This document shows, piece after piece, positions 29,414 through 38,357 of a stretch of 64,000 nucleotides of DNA. Positions within the stretch are counted from its first letter, which is position 1. The number at the start of each line of letters is the position of its first letter. Source of the stretch: Actinomycetales bacterium. GTDB lineage: Bacteria; Actinomycetota; Actinomycetes; Actinomycetales; Dermatophilaceae. Both the position numbers and the translations under genes were made by a program. The notes below the pieces were generated by a model, which worked only from the letters and a program-made list of their open reading frames with translations, ran no database searches and had not been told where the DNA came from. The DNA lies in assembly GCA_016715285.1 (NCBI GenBank), contig JADKAO010000001.1:496001-560000 (forward strand), read 5' to 3'.

Positions 29414-30259
29414 GTGGTCGCCGCACTGTCGCCGAGCCGCGCCTCGGACTTCAAGAACTGTCCGATGCTCTATCGCTTCCGGGTGATCGACCGGCTGCCG
29501 TCGTTGCCGAGCGCTGCGGCGGCTCGGGGGACCCTGGTCCACGCCGTGCTCGAGCGCCTCTTCGACCTCCCCGCCGAAGAGCGGACACCTGCCGCTGCCG
29601 CCGCCCTGGTGCCGGAGCAATGGGCTCGCCTCGTTGACGAGGAGCCTGAGTTGGCTCGTGTGCTCGACGCTGACGACGACGGCGCACCGGACGGCTGGTA
29701 CGCGCAGGCCGTCGTCCTCATCAACCGGTGGTTCACCCTCGAAGACCCCCAGTGTCTTGAGCCAGCCGAGCGTGAGCTCTATGTCGAGGCCGAGGTCGAC
29801 GGGTTGATCCTCCGCGGGTTTGTCGACCGCCTCGATGTGGCCCCTGACGGCGCGATGCGAGTGGTGGACTACAAGACCGGCCGCTCACCGTCGGAGCTGT
29901 TCGAGCGGTCAAGCCTGTTCCAGATGAAGTTTTATGCCCTCGTCCTATGGCGCACCCGCGGCGTGGTGCCGCGGATGCTCCAGCTGGTCTATCTCGGCAA
30001 CGGCGAGATCGTTCGCTACCTGCCCGACGAGGCGGATCTCCTTGCCACGGAGCGCAATATCCAGTCGTTGTGGGCCGCGATCCAGCGCTCGGCTGAGACC
30101 GGGGACTGGCGACCCCGCACGTCCAAGTTGTGCGACTGGTGCGACTATCGCGACCTGTGCCCCGCGTGGGGTGGCACACCTCCCCCGTTGCCCGCCGACG
30201 CCGAGGCCCGGGCCACCGATCCTCAAGTTGTTGGGCGCGCAATCCCCGCGGACGACTGA
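29414..30259 (+). CDS. RecB-family exonuclease with Fe-S cysteines
   Basis: 281-residue PD-(D/E)XK nuclease of the Cas4/RecB/AddB type. The GTG start at 29414 has aaggag eight bases upstream. Nuclease residues appear in GTLVHAVLERLF (His), LRGFVDRLDV (Asp) and VVDYKTGRSP (Asp-x-Lys). One cysteine near the N-terminus (FKNCPMLYRFR) and three near the C-terminus (LCDWCDYRDLCPAW) make the four-cysteine Fe-S pattern of this family. In M. tuberculosis the related gene is Rv2119, also near trmI and metH. It overlaps the convergent HAD gene by 37 bp. Confidence 0.93.
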   Translation: MVAALSPSRASDFKNCPMLYRFRVIDRLPSLPSAAAARGTLVHAVLERLFDLPAEERTPAAAAALVPEQWARLVDEEPELARVLDADDDGAPDGWYAQAVVLINRWFTLEDPQCLEPAERELYVEAEVDGLILRGFVDRLDVAPDGAMRVVDYKTGRSPSELFERSSLFQMKFYALVLWRTRGVVPRMLQLVYLGNGEIVRYLPDEADLLATERNIQSLWAAIQRSAETGDWRPRTSKLCDWCDYRDLCPAWGGTPPPLPADAEARATDPQVVGRAIPADD

Positions 30260-30933
30260 AGTTCTCCGCGGAGCGGCGCGGTGAGTGCCATGAGGTCTGC
30301 GGGCGTCAGTGCCTCGAGAGTGTCGTGGTGGACTGCTCCCGGCACCTGGGGCACCGCCACGACGTGCGGGATCACGACTGTCGGGACGCCAGCTGCCGTC
30401 GACGACAACGCACCGGTGCGAGAGTCCTCGATCGCAATACAGTCGCGAGGGTCGACGCCCAAGAGCTCGGCTGCGCGCAGGTACGGCTCCGGGTGCGGCT
30501 TCCCGTCGCTGACGTCCTCGCCCGTCACGATGACCTGGACGAGGTCGTCACCCATTGATTCGACGAGGATGTCTGCCAACTCGCGATAGGACATGGTCAC
30601 CAGCGCGCAGGGGATGCCCGCTTCACGCACTTGCTGCAGCAACTCATGCCCGCCTGGTCGCCACGGCACCTCGGCGCGCAGCCGTTGCGCAACTCCCCCG
30701 ACTAGCCGAGCAACAACCTCCTCAGGCGTCAACGTCACCGGGGAGTTCTCGATGATGTATGCCGCTCCAGTGAGCAACGCGCTTCCCACCAAGTGGTGGG
30801 CGTGCTCCATTGACCATTGGCCGCCGAACGACTCGACGAGGGCGAACTCCTCGGCGATCCAGTACGGTTCCGAGTCCACGAGTGTCCCGTCCATATCCCA
30901 GAGCACGGCAGCGGGCAGGGCAGGCGAGATCAA
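30223..30933 (-). CDS. HAD-superfamily phosphatase/phosphoglucomutase-like hydrolase
   Basis: 236 residues. It starts with a TTG at 30933 and has DMDGTLVDSEPYW (nucleophile and acid aspartates at about 13 and 15), ALVTMSYRELA (motif II), GKPHPEPYLRAAELLG (motif III lysine) and IEDSRTGALSSTAAG (motif IV). The helical cap between residues 20 and 90 is of the beta-phosphoglucomutase/GS1 type. Substrate cannot be set from sequence. It converges on the RecB-like gene. Confidence 0.9.
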   Translation of the reverse strand: MISPALPAAVLWDMDGTLVDSEPYWIAEEFALVESFGGQWSMEHAHHLVGSALLTGAAYIIENSPVTLTPEEVVARLVGGVAQRLRAEVPWRPGGHELLQQVREAGIPCALVTMSYRELADILVESMGDDLVQVIVTGEDVSDGKPHPEPYLRAAELLGVDPRDCIAIEDSRTGALSSTAAGVPTVVIPHVVAVPQVPGAVHHDTLEALTPADLMALTAPLRGELQSSAGIARPTT

Positions 30934-31048
30934 CGCAAGAACCTTTCGGACGGGATACGGGCAGGTGATCTCTCACCCTATGCCGCGCCGTATGGTGACC
31001 TGTAACCGATGGCCCCGTGCCCAAGTCCCCGAGGAAGGAGCCTGCTCC

Positions 31049-31897
31049 GTGGACGTCCCACCACGGCCCACCTCCCCGCCGCTGCGGGATCCGGTGCTGA
31101 TCGCTGCCTTCGAGGGGTGGAATGACGCCGGCGAGGCTGCCTCGACGGCGTTGCGTCACCTCATCAGCACCTGGGGCGCAGTCGAAGTGGCGGACATCGA
31201 CCCGGAGGAGTTCTACGACTTCCAGGTCAATCGTCCCCAGGCCGAGGTGGTCGATGGGACCCGAGTCGTCACCTGGCCCACCACGCGCCTCTTCGCTGCG
31301 CGGGTGCCGCAATGTAGGCACGATTTCATCCTCGTAGACGGCATTGAGCCCTCGACGCGCTGGCGCAGCTACACCCGCCAAGTCCTTGACCTCGCCACCG
31401 ACTTCGGCGTGAGCACCGTGATCACCCTCGGCGCTTATCTCGCCAACGTCCCACACACCCGCCCCATCCCAATCACGACCACCGCCGACACCCCCGCCGC
31501 ACGCGAGCGCTGGGATGCCGAGGTGAGTGACTACGAGGGCCCCACCGGTATCGTCGGGGTGCTCGGGTATGCCGCGTCGCTCGCGGGCATGGACGCCGTT
31601 GCCTGCTGGGCCGCGATCCCCTACTACGCGGGAGGGCCTCCATCACCGTTGGCCTCCGCCGCCCTCATCCACCGTCTCGAGAGCGTCCTGGACATCACGA
31701 TCCCGAGCGGCGACCTTGAAGCGGCCGGTCGCGACTGGGTCACCGGTGTCGATGAACTTGCCGAGTCCGACGACGAGATCGCGGACTATGTCTCGACCCT
31801 CGAAGAGCAGTCCGACTCGGTCGAACTCATCGACGGAAGCGGCGACCAACTCGCGCGGGAGTTTGAGCGCTACTTGCGTCGGCGCGACGAAGGTTAG
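31049..31897 (+). CDS. PAC2 family protein, proteasome-assembly-chaperone-like
   Basis: 282 residues. The GTG at 31049 is set by the strong gaggaaggag site. The N-terminus (PVLIAAFEGWNDAGEAAS) and the TRVVTWPTTRLF / TLGAYLANVPHTRPIPIT blocks match the PAC2 family; the M. tuberculosis member is Rv2125, in the same neighbourhood. Eukaryotic PAC2 helps assemble the proteasome. In actinobacteria a link is suggested only by family and by genomic context about 10 kb from mpa. The stop overlaps that of mshC, which converges. Confidence 0.92.
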   Translation: MDVPPRPTSPPLRDPVLIAAFEGWNDAGEAASTALRHLISTWGAVEVADIDPEEFYDFQVNRPQAEVVDGTRVVTWPTTRLFAARVPQCRHDFILVDGIEPSTRWRSYTRQVLDLATDFGVSTVITLGAYLANVPHTRPIPITTTADTPAARERWDAEVSDYEGPTGIVGVLGYAASLAGMDAVACWAAIPYYAGGPPSPLASAALIHRLESVLDITIPSGDLEAAGRDWVTGVDELAESDDEIADYVSTLEEQSDSVELIDGSGDQLAREFERYLRRRDEG

Positions 31898-33144
31898 AGC
31901 CGTACTCCGAGCAGCCGATCGATAGCCCGAGCGGCAAGGCCCGGGCCACCGAGGTTCGCCGAATGATCGGCAGACAGTGACTCCGCGACCCACTTGTCCA
32001 TCGCCACGAGCGCCCCTGGCGTGTCAAGGTCATCGCTCACCCTGGCCCGAATCGTGGTGATGAGTCGGTCGGTTGACGGTCCACCATTGCGGGACAAGGC
32101 TGCCCGCCACTGCCCCAGACGTTCCTGCGCCCGGGTCAGATCGCCATCTGACCACTCCCATTCGGTGCGGTAGTGATGGTCGAGCAGGGCCAGTCGGATC
32201 GCCATCGGGTCGACCCCATCGGCCCGCAGCCGCGAAACGAGCACGAGGTTGCCCTTGGACTTGCTCATCTTCTCGCCCTCAAAACCCACCATGGCCTGGT
32301 GGACGAAGGCTTGCGCGAAGCTCTCCTCACCGCTGATGAGCCGCCCTTGGGCCGCACTCATCTCATGGTGGGGGTAGATCAGATCGGTGCCGCCGCCCTG
32401 GACCGTCATCGGCAGGTCGAGGTTGGCCAGCGCAATGACGGTGCATTCGATGTGCCATCCGGGGCGACCATCGCCGAGGTCTCCGCCGTCCCAGGACGGC
32501 TCGCCATCGCGCGCGCCGCGCCAAAGGAGTGGATCGAGGGCGTCCCGCTTGCCCTCGCGCTCTGGGTCGCCGCCGCGCTCGGCAAAGAGCGCAAGCATCT
32601 CTTCGCGGGACGCATGCGACACCGAGCCGACACCGGGTGCCTGGGCGAGGTCGAGGTAGATGTCGGGTGAGCTCGCGTCAGGAGCCTCAAGCCGGTATGC
32701 CGTGCCAGCAGCCAGCAGGTCACTCACGGTGGCGACGATGCCGTCGATTGACTCCGTCACACCGAGGTAGTGATCAGGTGCGATGACTCCGAGCGCAGTC
32801 ATATCCTCTCGGAAAAGCGCCGTCTCCCGATCGGCAAGCACTTCCCAGTCGATCCCGTCACGGACCGCCCGCGCAAGCAATGGGTCGTCCACGTCGGTGA
32901 CGTTCTGGACGTAGACGACGTCGTGCCCGGCGTCCCGCAGTGCGCGGCCGAGGACGTCGAAGGTCACATAGGTCGCGGCATGCCCGAGATGAGTCGCGTC
33001 GTACGGCGTGATCCCACACACATACAGGCCCGCGGTCGGTCCGGGCGTCAAAGCGACTACCTCACCGTGAGCGGAGTCGAAGATGTGGATGGGTCCATTG
33101 CGACCGGGGATCTCTGGGATGGCAGGTGATGGCCAGGAGTGCAC
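31894..33144 (-). CDS. mshC: Cysteine:1-D-myo-inositol glucosaminide ligase, mycothiol biosynthesis
   Basis: Joins cysteine to GlcN-inositol in mycothiol synthesis. It is a 416-residue class I aminoacyl-tRNA-synthetase relative. CGITPYDATHLGHA gives Cys43 as zinc ligand and the HIGH-like motif, WHIEC holds further zinc ligands, and GEKMSKSKGN is the KMSKS loop. GGGTDLIYPHHEM is the MshC form, against DLIFPHHENE in cysteinyl-tRNA synthetase, and the protein lacks the CysS C-terminal tRNA domain. It starts with GTG at 33144. It converges with the PAC2 gene. Confidence 0.95.
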   Translation of the reverse strand: MHSWPSPAIPEIPGRNGPIHIFDSAHGEVVALTPGPTAGLYVCGITPYDATHLGHAATYVTFDVLGRALRDAGHDVVYVQNVTDVDDPLLARAVRDGIDWEVLADRETALFREDMTALGVIAPDHYLGVTESIDGIVATVSDLLAAGTAYRLEAPDASSPDIYLDLAQAPGVGSVSHASREEMLALFAERGGDPEREGKRDALDPLLWRGARDGEPSWDGGDLGDGRPGWHIECTVIALANLDLPMTVQGGGTDLIYPHHEMSAAQGRLISGEESFAQAFVHQAMVGFEGEKMSKSKGNLVLVSRLRADGVDPMAIRLALLDHHYRTEWEWSDGDLTRAQERLGQWRAALSRNGGPSTDRLITTIRARVSDDLDTPGALVAMDKWVAESLSADHSANLGGPGLAARAIDRLLGVRL

Positions 33145-33186
33145 CGGCCGAGCCTAGCTGTTCATGGTGAGCCCCCGAACTCGCCG

Positions 33187-34026
33187 CTAGATCGCCGGCC
33201 ACGGGATCGAGGGCCAGGACCGGCTCGGCGTGGGGTGCACGCCGTGCTTGGACAGCAGCCGTACCCGACGACGTAACCCCAGCACATCGTCCTCGGGCAG
33301 CAGTTCCGCGAGGGTGCGGGCAAGCTCTTGGGATGTGTCAGCCAACGCCCCATCGAGCCTTGCCAAGACGGCAAGGTCGCTGTCTCGCAACGGTTTTCCG
33401 GCCCACCCCCAGAGCACGGTGCGCAGTTTGGGTTCGGCGTTGCACGTCAGCCCATGGTCGAACCCCCATAGTCGACCTGCCGAGTCCCTCACGAGGTGAG
33501 AGCCCTTGCGATCGGCGTTGTTGATGACTGCGTCGAGCACGGCCATGTCGCGGACGTCGTCGCGGTCCTCGTGGACGACGCTCACCTCGCGCCCATCCCC
33601 GAGTTGGCCGTCGACGACGTGGAGCCACCCGGAGGGCACCTGCCGAGCAGGCACGAGCGTCACCGGAGCGTTGGTGCCGGGCCCGGCATACGGGTGACCG
33701 ATCCAGAGTTGGACCGTGCCGACGCCCAGAGGCCCGTCCCGCAGCACCGTTGGGGGCACCACGGCATACCCCGTGGCCCGTGCGATGACGTAGGCCGCGA
33801 GCTCCCTGCCTGCGAGTGTCCCAGCCGGGAAATCCCAGAGTGGCCGCTCGCCGCGGATTGGCTTGTACATCGCCCAGCGCCCGCCGACCTCAACGAGCAC
33901 GGCGACATTGGAAGCATCCGTGAGTTGCCCGATGATGCTCAATTCCCCGACGCTCAACTCGGCGAGAACCTCTTCATGGGCGTCCGACGAGGCTGGCCCG
34001 ACTTGAGCCGGGCTCTCGGGGCTCAG
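33187..34026 (-). CDS. SCO1664-family protein (PI3/PI4-kinase-like fold)
   Basis: About 280 residues. It has the family pattern LSVGELSIIGQLTDASNVAVLVEVGG near the N-terminus, then YKPIRGERPLWDFPAGTLAGRELAAY, GWLHVVDGQ, DAVINNADRKGSHL (catalytic-loop-like) and LWGFDHGLTCNAE (metal-binding-like), which recall kinase motifs. Biochemical role unknown. The only start that abuts the upstream stop is a CTG at 34026, overlapping it as CTGA. An internal TTG (33957) is an alternative. It follows the DUF3090 gene, as in many actinobacteria. Confidence 0.85.
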   Translation of the reverse strand: MSPESPAQVGPASSDAHEEVLAELSVGELSIIGQLTDASNVAVLVEVGGRWAMYKPIRGERPLWDFPAGTLAGRELAAYVIARATGYAVVPPTVLRDGPLGVGTVQLWIGHPYAGPGTNAPVTLVPARQVPSGWLHVVDGQLGDGREVSVVHEDRDDVRDMAVLDAVINNADRKGSHLVRDSAGRLWGFDHGLTCNAEPKLRTVLWGWAGKPLRDSDLAVLARLDGALADTSQELARTLAELLPEDDVLGLRRRVRLLSKHGVHPTPSRSWPSIPWPAI

Positions 34027-34571
34027 CGGCGGTACCCGTTGGCTCGCGGGCAGACGTGACCGGTGACGTCGAGCGGCAAACCGCAGAAGGGGCACGGCGG
34101 CCGACCGGAGGCAATCACCCGCTGACAGCGTCGCGCAAAGGCTCGTGCAGCTTTGGCCGTTAGCGTGACACGCAGGGCATCACCAGCCACGGCCGGCGCG
34201 GGACGCATCTGCTCGTCGTCGCCTTCGTCAGCACCATCGTCAGGTCGTGCTTCCAAGACGAGGGTGAAGCGCACCGGGTCCCACGAGAGTGACAGTGTCC
34301 GCACTCGGAACTCGTCTTCGATCGGGAGGTCGAGGGGGTCATCGTCGACGAAGCCTGCTTCCCGTTCGGCCGGCACCTCGGCGCCGACCTCGAGTTCGTC
34401 GACAACGTCGAGGATTCGGTCGGCAAGGATCGCGAGTTGTTCCTTCTCGCAGGAAACGCTCACGAGGCGTCGGCCCGCGCGTGCTTGCAGGAAGAAGGTG
34501 CGTTGACCAGGGGGCCCGACCGTGCCGGCCACGAAGCGGGCGGGCGGATCGAAGTCGTAGAGAGGGGCCAT
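34023..34571 (-). CDS. DUF3090 family protein
   Basis: 182 residues, beginning MAPLYDFDPPARFVAGTVGPPGQRTFFLQ, characteristic of DUF3090 (M. tuberculosis Rv2134c family). It ends with a CPFCGLPLDVTGHVCPRANGYRR zinc-ribbon-like segment (three cysteines and a histidine). Function unknown. Always linked to the phosphatase and the SCO1664-like gene; here the three lie head to tail (34.0-35.3 kb), the phosphatase 11 bp upstream. Confidence 0.93.
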   Translation of the reverse strand: MAPLYDFDPPARFVAGTVGPPGQRTFFLQARAGRRLVSVSCEKEQLAILADRILDVVDELEVGAEVPAEREAGFVDDDPLDLPIEDEFRVRTLSLSWDPVRFTLVLEARPDDGADEGDDEQMRPAPAVAGDALRVTLTAKAARAFARRCQRVIASGRPPCPFCGLPLDVTGHVCPRANGYRR

Positions 34572-34582
34572 GATGAAAAACC

Positions 34583-35311
34583 CTAACCCGCTCCGCCGCC
34601 GACGACGGCGTCATGGGACGTCGTGGCGGCGTCGGCCTCAGCTGTGGCGTCCGGCGCCTTCGGCACGAGACTGGCGAGGTTGCCGCCGGTGTCGTTGACC
34701 CGCAAGACATAGGGCCGCGCCGGCGTGTAACGCACCGCCGACAGCGACGCAGGGTCGACGACGAAGCGTTGGAAGGCGTCCAGATGGCAGCCCGCCGCGT
34801 CCGCGAGGATGGCCTTGATGACATCGCCGTGCGAAACGGCGACCCACACGGCGCTCTCACCGTGAGCGTGGGCGACCTCGGCGTCGACCTCCCGGATGGC
34901 GGCGATCGCACGAGCCGCCATCGACGCCATCGACTCCCCTGGCAACTCACCGTCCGGGAATCGCACAGCGCTCGGCTGTTCCTGGACGACCTTCCAGAGT
35001 GGGTCTTTCGCGAGCTCGGCGAGTGGCTGGCCCGACCAGGACCCATAGCGACACTCAGCTAGGCCGTCATGGGTGGTGACCTCGACAGGACCCAACTCCT
35101 GCCGGATGGCTTCGGCGGTGGCCAGACACCGAGGCAACGGCGAACTCACGAGGCGCGCGACCGGCATACCGGCCTCTGCGAGGCGGCGACCAACCTCGGT
35201 AGCGGCTGCGGCACCCACCTCGTCGAGGCCGATCCCAGGTGCCCACCCGGCGAGGATTCCGGTGGCATTTGCCGTGGTTCGGCCATGGCGGACGAGCAGG
35301 ACGATGGGCAC
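34583..35311 (-). CDS. Histidine phosphatase family protein (MSMEG_4193-like)
   Basis: 242 residues. The phosphoglycerate-mutase-like site RHG appears in LLVRHGRTTANATG (catalytic His about 9), with the second half in VAVSHGDVIKAILADA (His about 160) and the acid Glu in GLAECRYGSW. The family is usually linked with DUF3090 and SCO1664-like genes and may act with them; substrate unknown. It diverges from corA with about 50 bp between. Confidence 0.92.
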   Translation of the reverse strand: MPIVLLVRHGRTTANATGILAGWAPGIGLDEVGAAAATEVGRRLAEAGMPVARLVSSPLPRCLATAEAIRQELGPVEVTTHDGLAECRYGSWSGQPLAELAKDPLWKVVQEQPSAVRFPDGELPGESMASMAARAIAAIREVDAEVAHAHGESAVWVAVSHGDVIKAILADAAGCHLDAFQRFVVDPASLSAVRYTPARPYVLRVNDTGGNLASLVPKAPDATAEADAATTSHDAVVGGGAG

Positions 35312-35363
35312 CTGCTTACGCTACCGGCGAGGCTCACCCACTGAGTCGGCGAAACATGATGAG

Positions 35364-36371
35364 ATGCTCGCTGTGATTGTCGACCAGGCCATGTATGTCG
35401 ACGGGGTCCGGCTGTCCCCGGGCGACCTCAGCGACGAATTGGCAACCCTGCGCGCCAGTGCTTCGGGCTTCATGTGGATCGGCCTCAAAGACCCTACCGA
35501 CGACGAGTTCGAACTGGTCAATCGGGAATTGGGGCTGCATCCGCTTGCGGTCGAAGACGCCGTGACAGGCAACCAACGCGCCAAGATCGACTCCTACGAA
35601 GGCAGCCTGCTCGCAGTGCTCAAGACCCTGCGTTACGTCGAACGCACCTCTGACATCGAGACCGGCGAAGTGATGGTCTTCGTCGGCGACCGGTTCGTCG
35701 TGACGGTCCGACGAGGTGAGGCCAACCCCCTCGACCACGTGCGTCGCCGCCTCGAAGCCGACCCCGCGCAGCTGCGGTTTGGTCCGCTCGCCGTGCTCCA
35801 CGCGGTCATGGACAGCGTCGTTGACAACTACGAGCGCATTGATCAGTTCATCGCCGAAGACCTCACTCAGATTGAGCAGCAGGTCTTTGGCGACGGGGAT
35901 GCCGATGCGACCTCGATCTATCGGCTCAAGCGCGAGGTCTTGGAGTTCCGCCGGGCGGCGCTGCCCCTGGCCGAGGCGATGCGCCGCTTCCCCTTCCTCA
36001 ACTACGTCGGCAAGGGCGAAAAGAAGATCCTGCCGTTCTTCCGCGACGTGGAAGACCACCTTGCCCGGACCAACGACCACGTCGAATCTTACGACCGGCT
36101 GCTCTCCGAGATCCTCAACGCCCACCTCACCCAGGTGACGGTGCAGCAAAACGAGGACATGCGCAAGATCTCAGCGTGGGTCGCGATGGCAGCCGTGCCG
36201 ACGATGATCGCGGGCATCTATGGGATGAACTTTGAGTACATGCCCGAGCTCATTGCTTATGTTGGCGACGACGAAAACAAGTTCTATTACGGCTATTTCG
36301 TGATCATGGCGCTCATGATCTCGGCGAGCACGGGGCTCTACATCTACTTCCGCAAGCACAAGTGGATCTAG
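35364..36371 (+). CDS. corA: CorA-type magnesium/divalent metal transporter
   Basis: 335 residues. The cytoplasmic domain (about 1-270) is rich in charged helices. Two C-terminal membrane helices flank the selectivity motif GMN in YGMNFEYMPEL (about 288-298), followed by FYYGYFVIMALMISASTGLYIYF and the basic end KHKWI. The ATG at 35364 fits family N-termini; longer upstream frames are overlap artefacts. It transports Mg2+ or related ions. Confidence 0.94.
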   Translation: MLAVIVDQAMYVDGVRLSPGDLSDELATLRASASGFMWIGLKDPTDDEFELVNRELGLHPLAVEDAVTGNQRAKIDSYEGSLLAVLKTLRYVERTSDIETGEVMVFVGDRFVVTVRRGEANPLDHVRRRLEADPAQLRFGPLAVLHAVMDSVVDNYERIDQFIAEDLTQIEQQVFGDGDADATSIYRLKREVLEFRRAALPLAEAMRRFPFLNYVGKGEKKILPFFRDVEDHLARTNDHVESYDRLLSEILNAHLTQVTVQQNEDMRKISAWVAMAAVPTMIAGIYGMNFEYMPELIAYVGDDENKFYYGYFVIMALMISASTGLYIYFRKHKWI

Positions 36372-36379
36372 TCGCCACG

Positions 36380-37234
36380 TCAGGTCGCGCTGATCAGTCC
36401 TGCGCCGAGGGCCGCCGCGATGAGCACGCCGAACACCACCCGATAGACCACGAACGACTTCAGTGAGTTAGTCGCAACAAAGCGCAACAGCCACGCGATC
36501 GAAGCGTAGGCGACACCGAAGGCCACCACGATTCCCACGCCCATCTGCCCGATGCCAAGTCCTGACATGTTGGTTGTCGCCGTCTCATAGAGTCCCGCCG
36601 CCGTCAGCGCCGGGATGGCCATGAAGAACGAGAGTCGCGTGGCCGCCACCCGGTCGATCCCCCGGAACAGACCCGCGGAAATCGTTGCGCCCGAACGGCT
36701 TACACCGGGGATCAGCGACAAGCATTGCACGAGACCGATGACGAGCCCGTCTTTCCACGTCACGGTCGACTCGCCCCGCTCAACTCCATCTCGCACGAGC
36801 TTCGCGTGTCGCGTCTCGGCCAGGACCATCACCACACTCCACAGAATGAGCGCTACCGCGACGACCCACAGGCTCCGCAACGGCCCGGTGATGACCTTGC
36901 GCAGGGCGAAGCCCACGAGGGCGACCGGGATCGACCCGATGATGACAGCCCACGCGACCTGATAGTCCGGATCGGTCTGCTTCTCCGGGGATCGGAGTCC
37001 TCCAAACCACGCACTCGAGAGGCGCACAATGTCGCGCCAGAAGTACAGCAGCGTGGCAGCGATCGCGCCCAACTGGATCAACGCGGTGTATGCCGTGACC
37101 GCGGGCGCGTCGACCTGCAGCCCCAGAAGCTTCTCGGTCACGGTCAGGTGACCGGTCGAAGACACCGGGAGGTATTCGGTCAGGCCTTCGACGACGCCAA
37201 GGATGACGGCTGCGGGATAGCTGAGATCAGACAC
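36380..37234 (-). CDS. uppP: Undecaprenyl-diphosphatase UppP (BacA)
   Basis: 284-residue integral membrane phosphatase that recycles undecaprenyl pyrophosphate for wall synthesis and can confer bacitracin resistance. Conserved blocks are VEGLTEYLPVSSTGHL (residues 16-31) and SLIPGVSRSGATIS (about 170-183), with several hydrophobic helices between and after. It converges with corA. The gene matches the end of the M. tuberculosis Rv2092c-Rv2136c order (uppP is Rv2136c). Confidence 0.96.
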   Translation of the reverse strand: MSDLSYPAAVILGVVEGLTEYLPVSSTGHLTVTEKLLGLQVDAPAVTAYTALIQLGAIAATLLYFWRDIVRLSSAWFGGLRSPEKQTDPDYQVAWAVIIGSIPVALVGFALRKVITGPLRSLWVVAVALILWSVVMVLAETRHAKLVRDGVERGESTVTWKDGLVIGLVQCLSLIPGVSRSGATISAGLFRGIDRVAATRLSFFMAIPALTAAGLYETATTNMSGLGIGQMGVGIVVAFGVAYASIAWLLRFVATNSLKSFVVYRVVFGVLIAAALGAGLISAT

Positions 37235-37240
37235 AAGCGG

Positions 37241-38311
37241 TCACTCTAGCCCCGCCTCCTGGAGGAGGTCCGCCATGACTGCAAGGGTGGCGCGGCGTCG
37301 CTCCATCGACGGACCGGTCGGGCTGACCGACAACGTGGTCACTCCTGCCTCGGCATACGCGGCCAGCCGGTCGCGAATCCGGTCGCGCGAGCCGATCAAC
37401 GCCGTGGCGTCAAGGAACTCGCGGGGCACAGCGGCCGCGGCATCTCTGGCCCGACCGTCCAGATACAGCTCCTGGATGAGAGCGGCTTCCTTGTCAAACC
37501 CCATCCTGCAGGCCAGTTGGTTATAGAAGTTCTTTTCCCGCGAGCCCATGCCCCCGATGTAGAGCGCGGCATACGAGCTCACCGCGACATAGCCGAAGTC
37601 GAGTTCGGATTGCGTCTCCGCGAGGACCACCGGCACCGTCGGCACGATCTCAAAGCCTGCCAGCGGATCCTCCGCAGTCCCCCGACCTCCCCGCCGGGCA
37701 CCTATGCGCAGCGACTCCAGCAACTCCCCCGAGTGTTCCGGGCTGAAGAAGATCGCGAGCCACCCGTCGGCGATCTCCCCGGTCAACTCCAGGTTCTTCG
37801 GCCCCACCGCGGCCAAATACACAGGGATCTCATCTCGCACCGGTCGCACGGTCAGCTTGAGCGCCTTGCCCGGACCGTCGGGCAGCGGCAGCGTGAAGTG
37901 GCGCCCGGTATACGAGACGGTTTCTCTTCGGAGGGCCATTCGCACAATGTCGACATACTCGCGGGTGCGAGCCAGAGGGCGATCGAAGCGCACCCCATGC
38001 CAGCCCTCGCTCACTTGCGGCCCGCTCACCCCGAGCCCGAGAAGAAACCTCCCGCCCGACAGCGAGTCGAGCGTGGCCGCCGTCATCGCGGTCATCGCTG
38101 GCGTCCGCCCAGGGATTTGCATGACCGCCGACCCGAGCCCGATCTGGGAGGTTTGCGCGCCCACCCAGGAGAGGATCGTGGGTGCATCGGAGCCGTACGC
38201 CTCGGCGACCCACGCCACGGCATACCCGAGTCTGTCTGCGTCTTGCGCGAGGACGAGGTTGTCACGCCCGTTGCCCGCGCCCCAGTAGCCGAGGTTGATC
38301 GCCAATCGCAT
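37241..38311 (-). CDS. LLM-class F420-dependent oxidoreductase
   Basis: 356-residue bacterial luciferase-like TIM barrel. It has MRLAINLGYWGAGNGRDNL at the start, the family blocks AEAYGSDAPTILSWVGAQT and GGRFLLGLGVSGPQVSEGWHG (about 86-106), and late GSRDRIRDRLAAYAEAGVTTL. Such proteins use F420 (or FMN) and act on varied substrates. Its start diverges from the aldo/keto-reductase-like gene by about 46 bp; its stop lies 6 bp from uppP. It is one of two LLM proteins in the window. Confidence 0.9.
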   Translation of the reverse strand: MRLAINLGYWGAGNGRDNLVLAQDADRLGYAVAWVAEAYGSDAPTILSWVGAQTSQIGLGSAVMQIPGRTPAMTAMTAATLDSLSGGRFLLGLGVSGPQVSEGWHGVRFDRPLARTREYVDIVRMALRRETVSYTGRHFTLPLPDGPGKALKLTVRPVRDEIPVYLAAVGPKNLELTGEIADGWLAIFFSPEHSGELLESLRIGARRGGRGTAEDPLAGFEIVPTVPVVLAETQSELDFGYVAVSSYAALYIGGMGSREKNFYNQLACRMGFDKEAALIQELYLDGRARDAAAAVPREFLDATALIGSRDRIRDRLAAYAEAGVTTLSVSPTGPSMERRRATLAVMADLLQEAGLE

Positions 38312-38357
38312 AGCTGCAGGCTAAGGGGACCGGCGTCCGGCGAGTACGGTACGAGGC

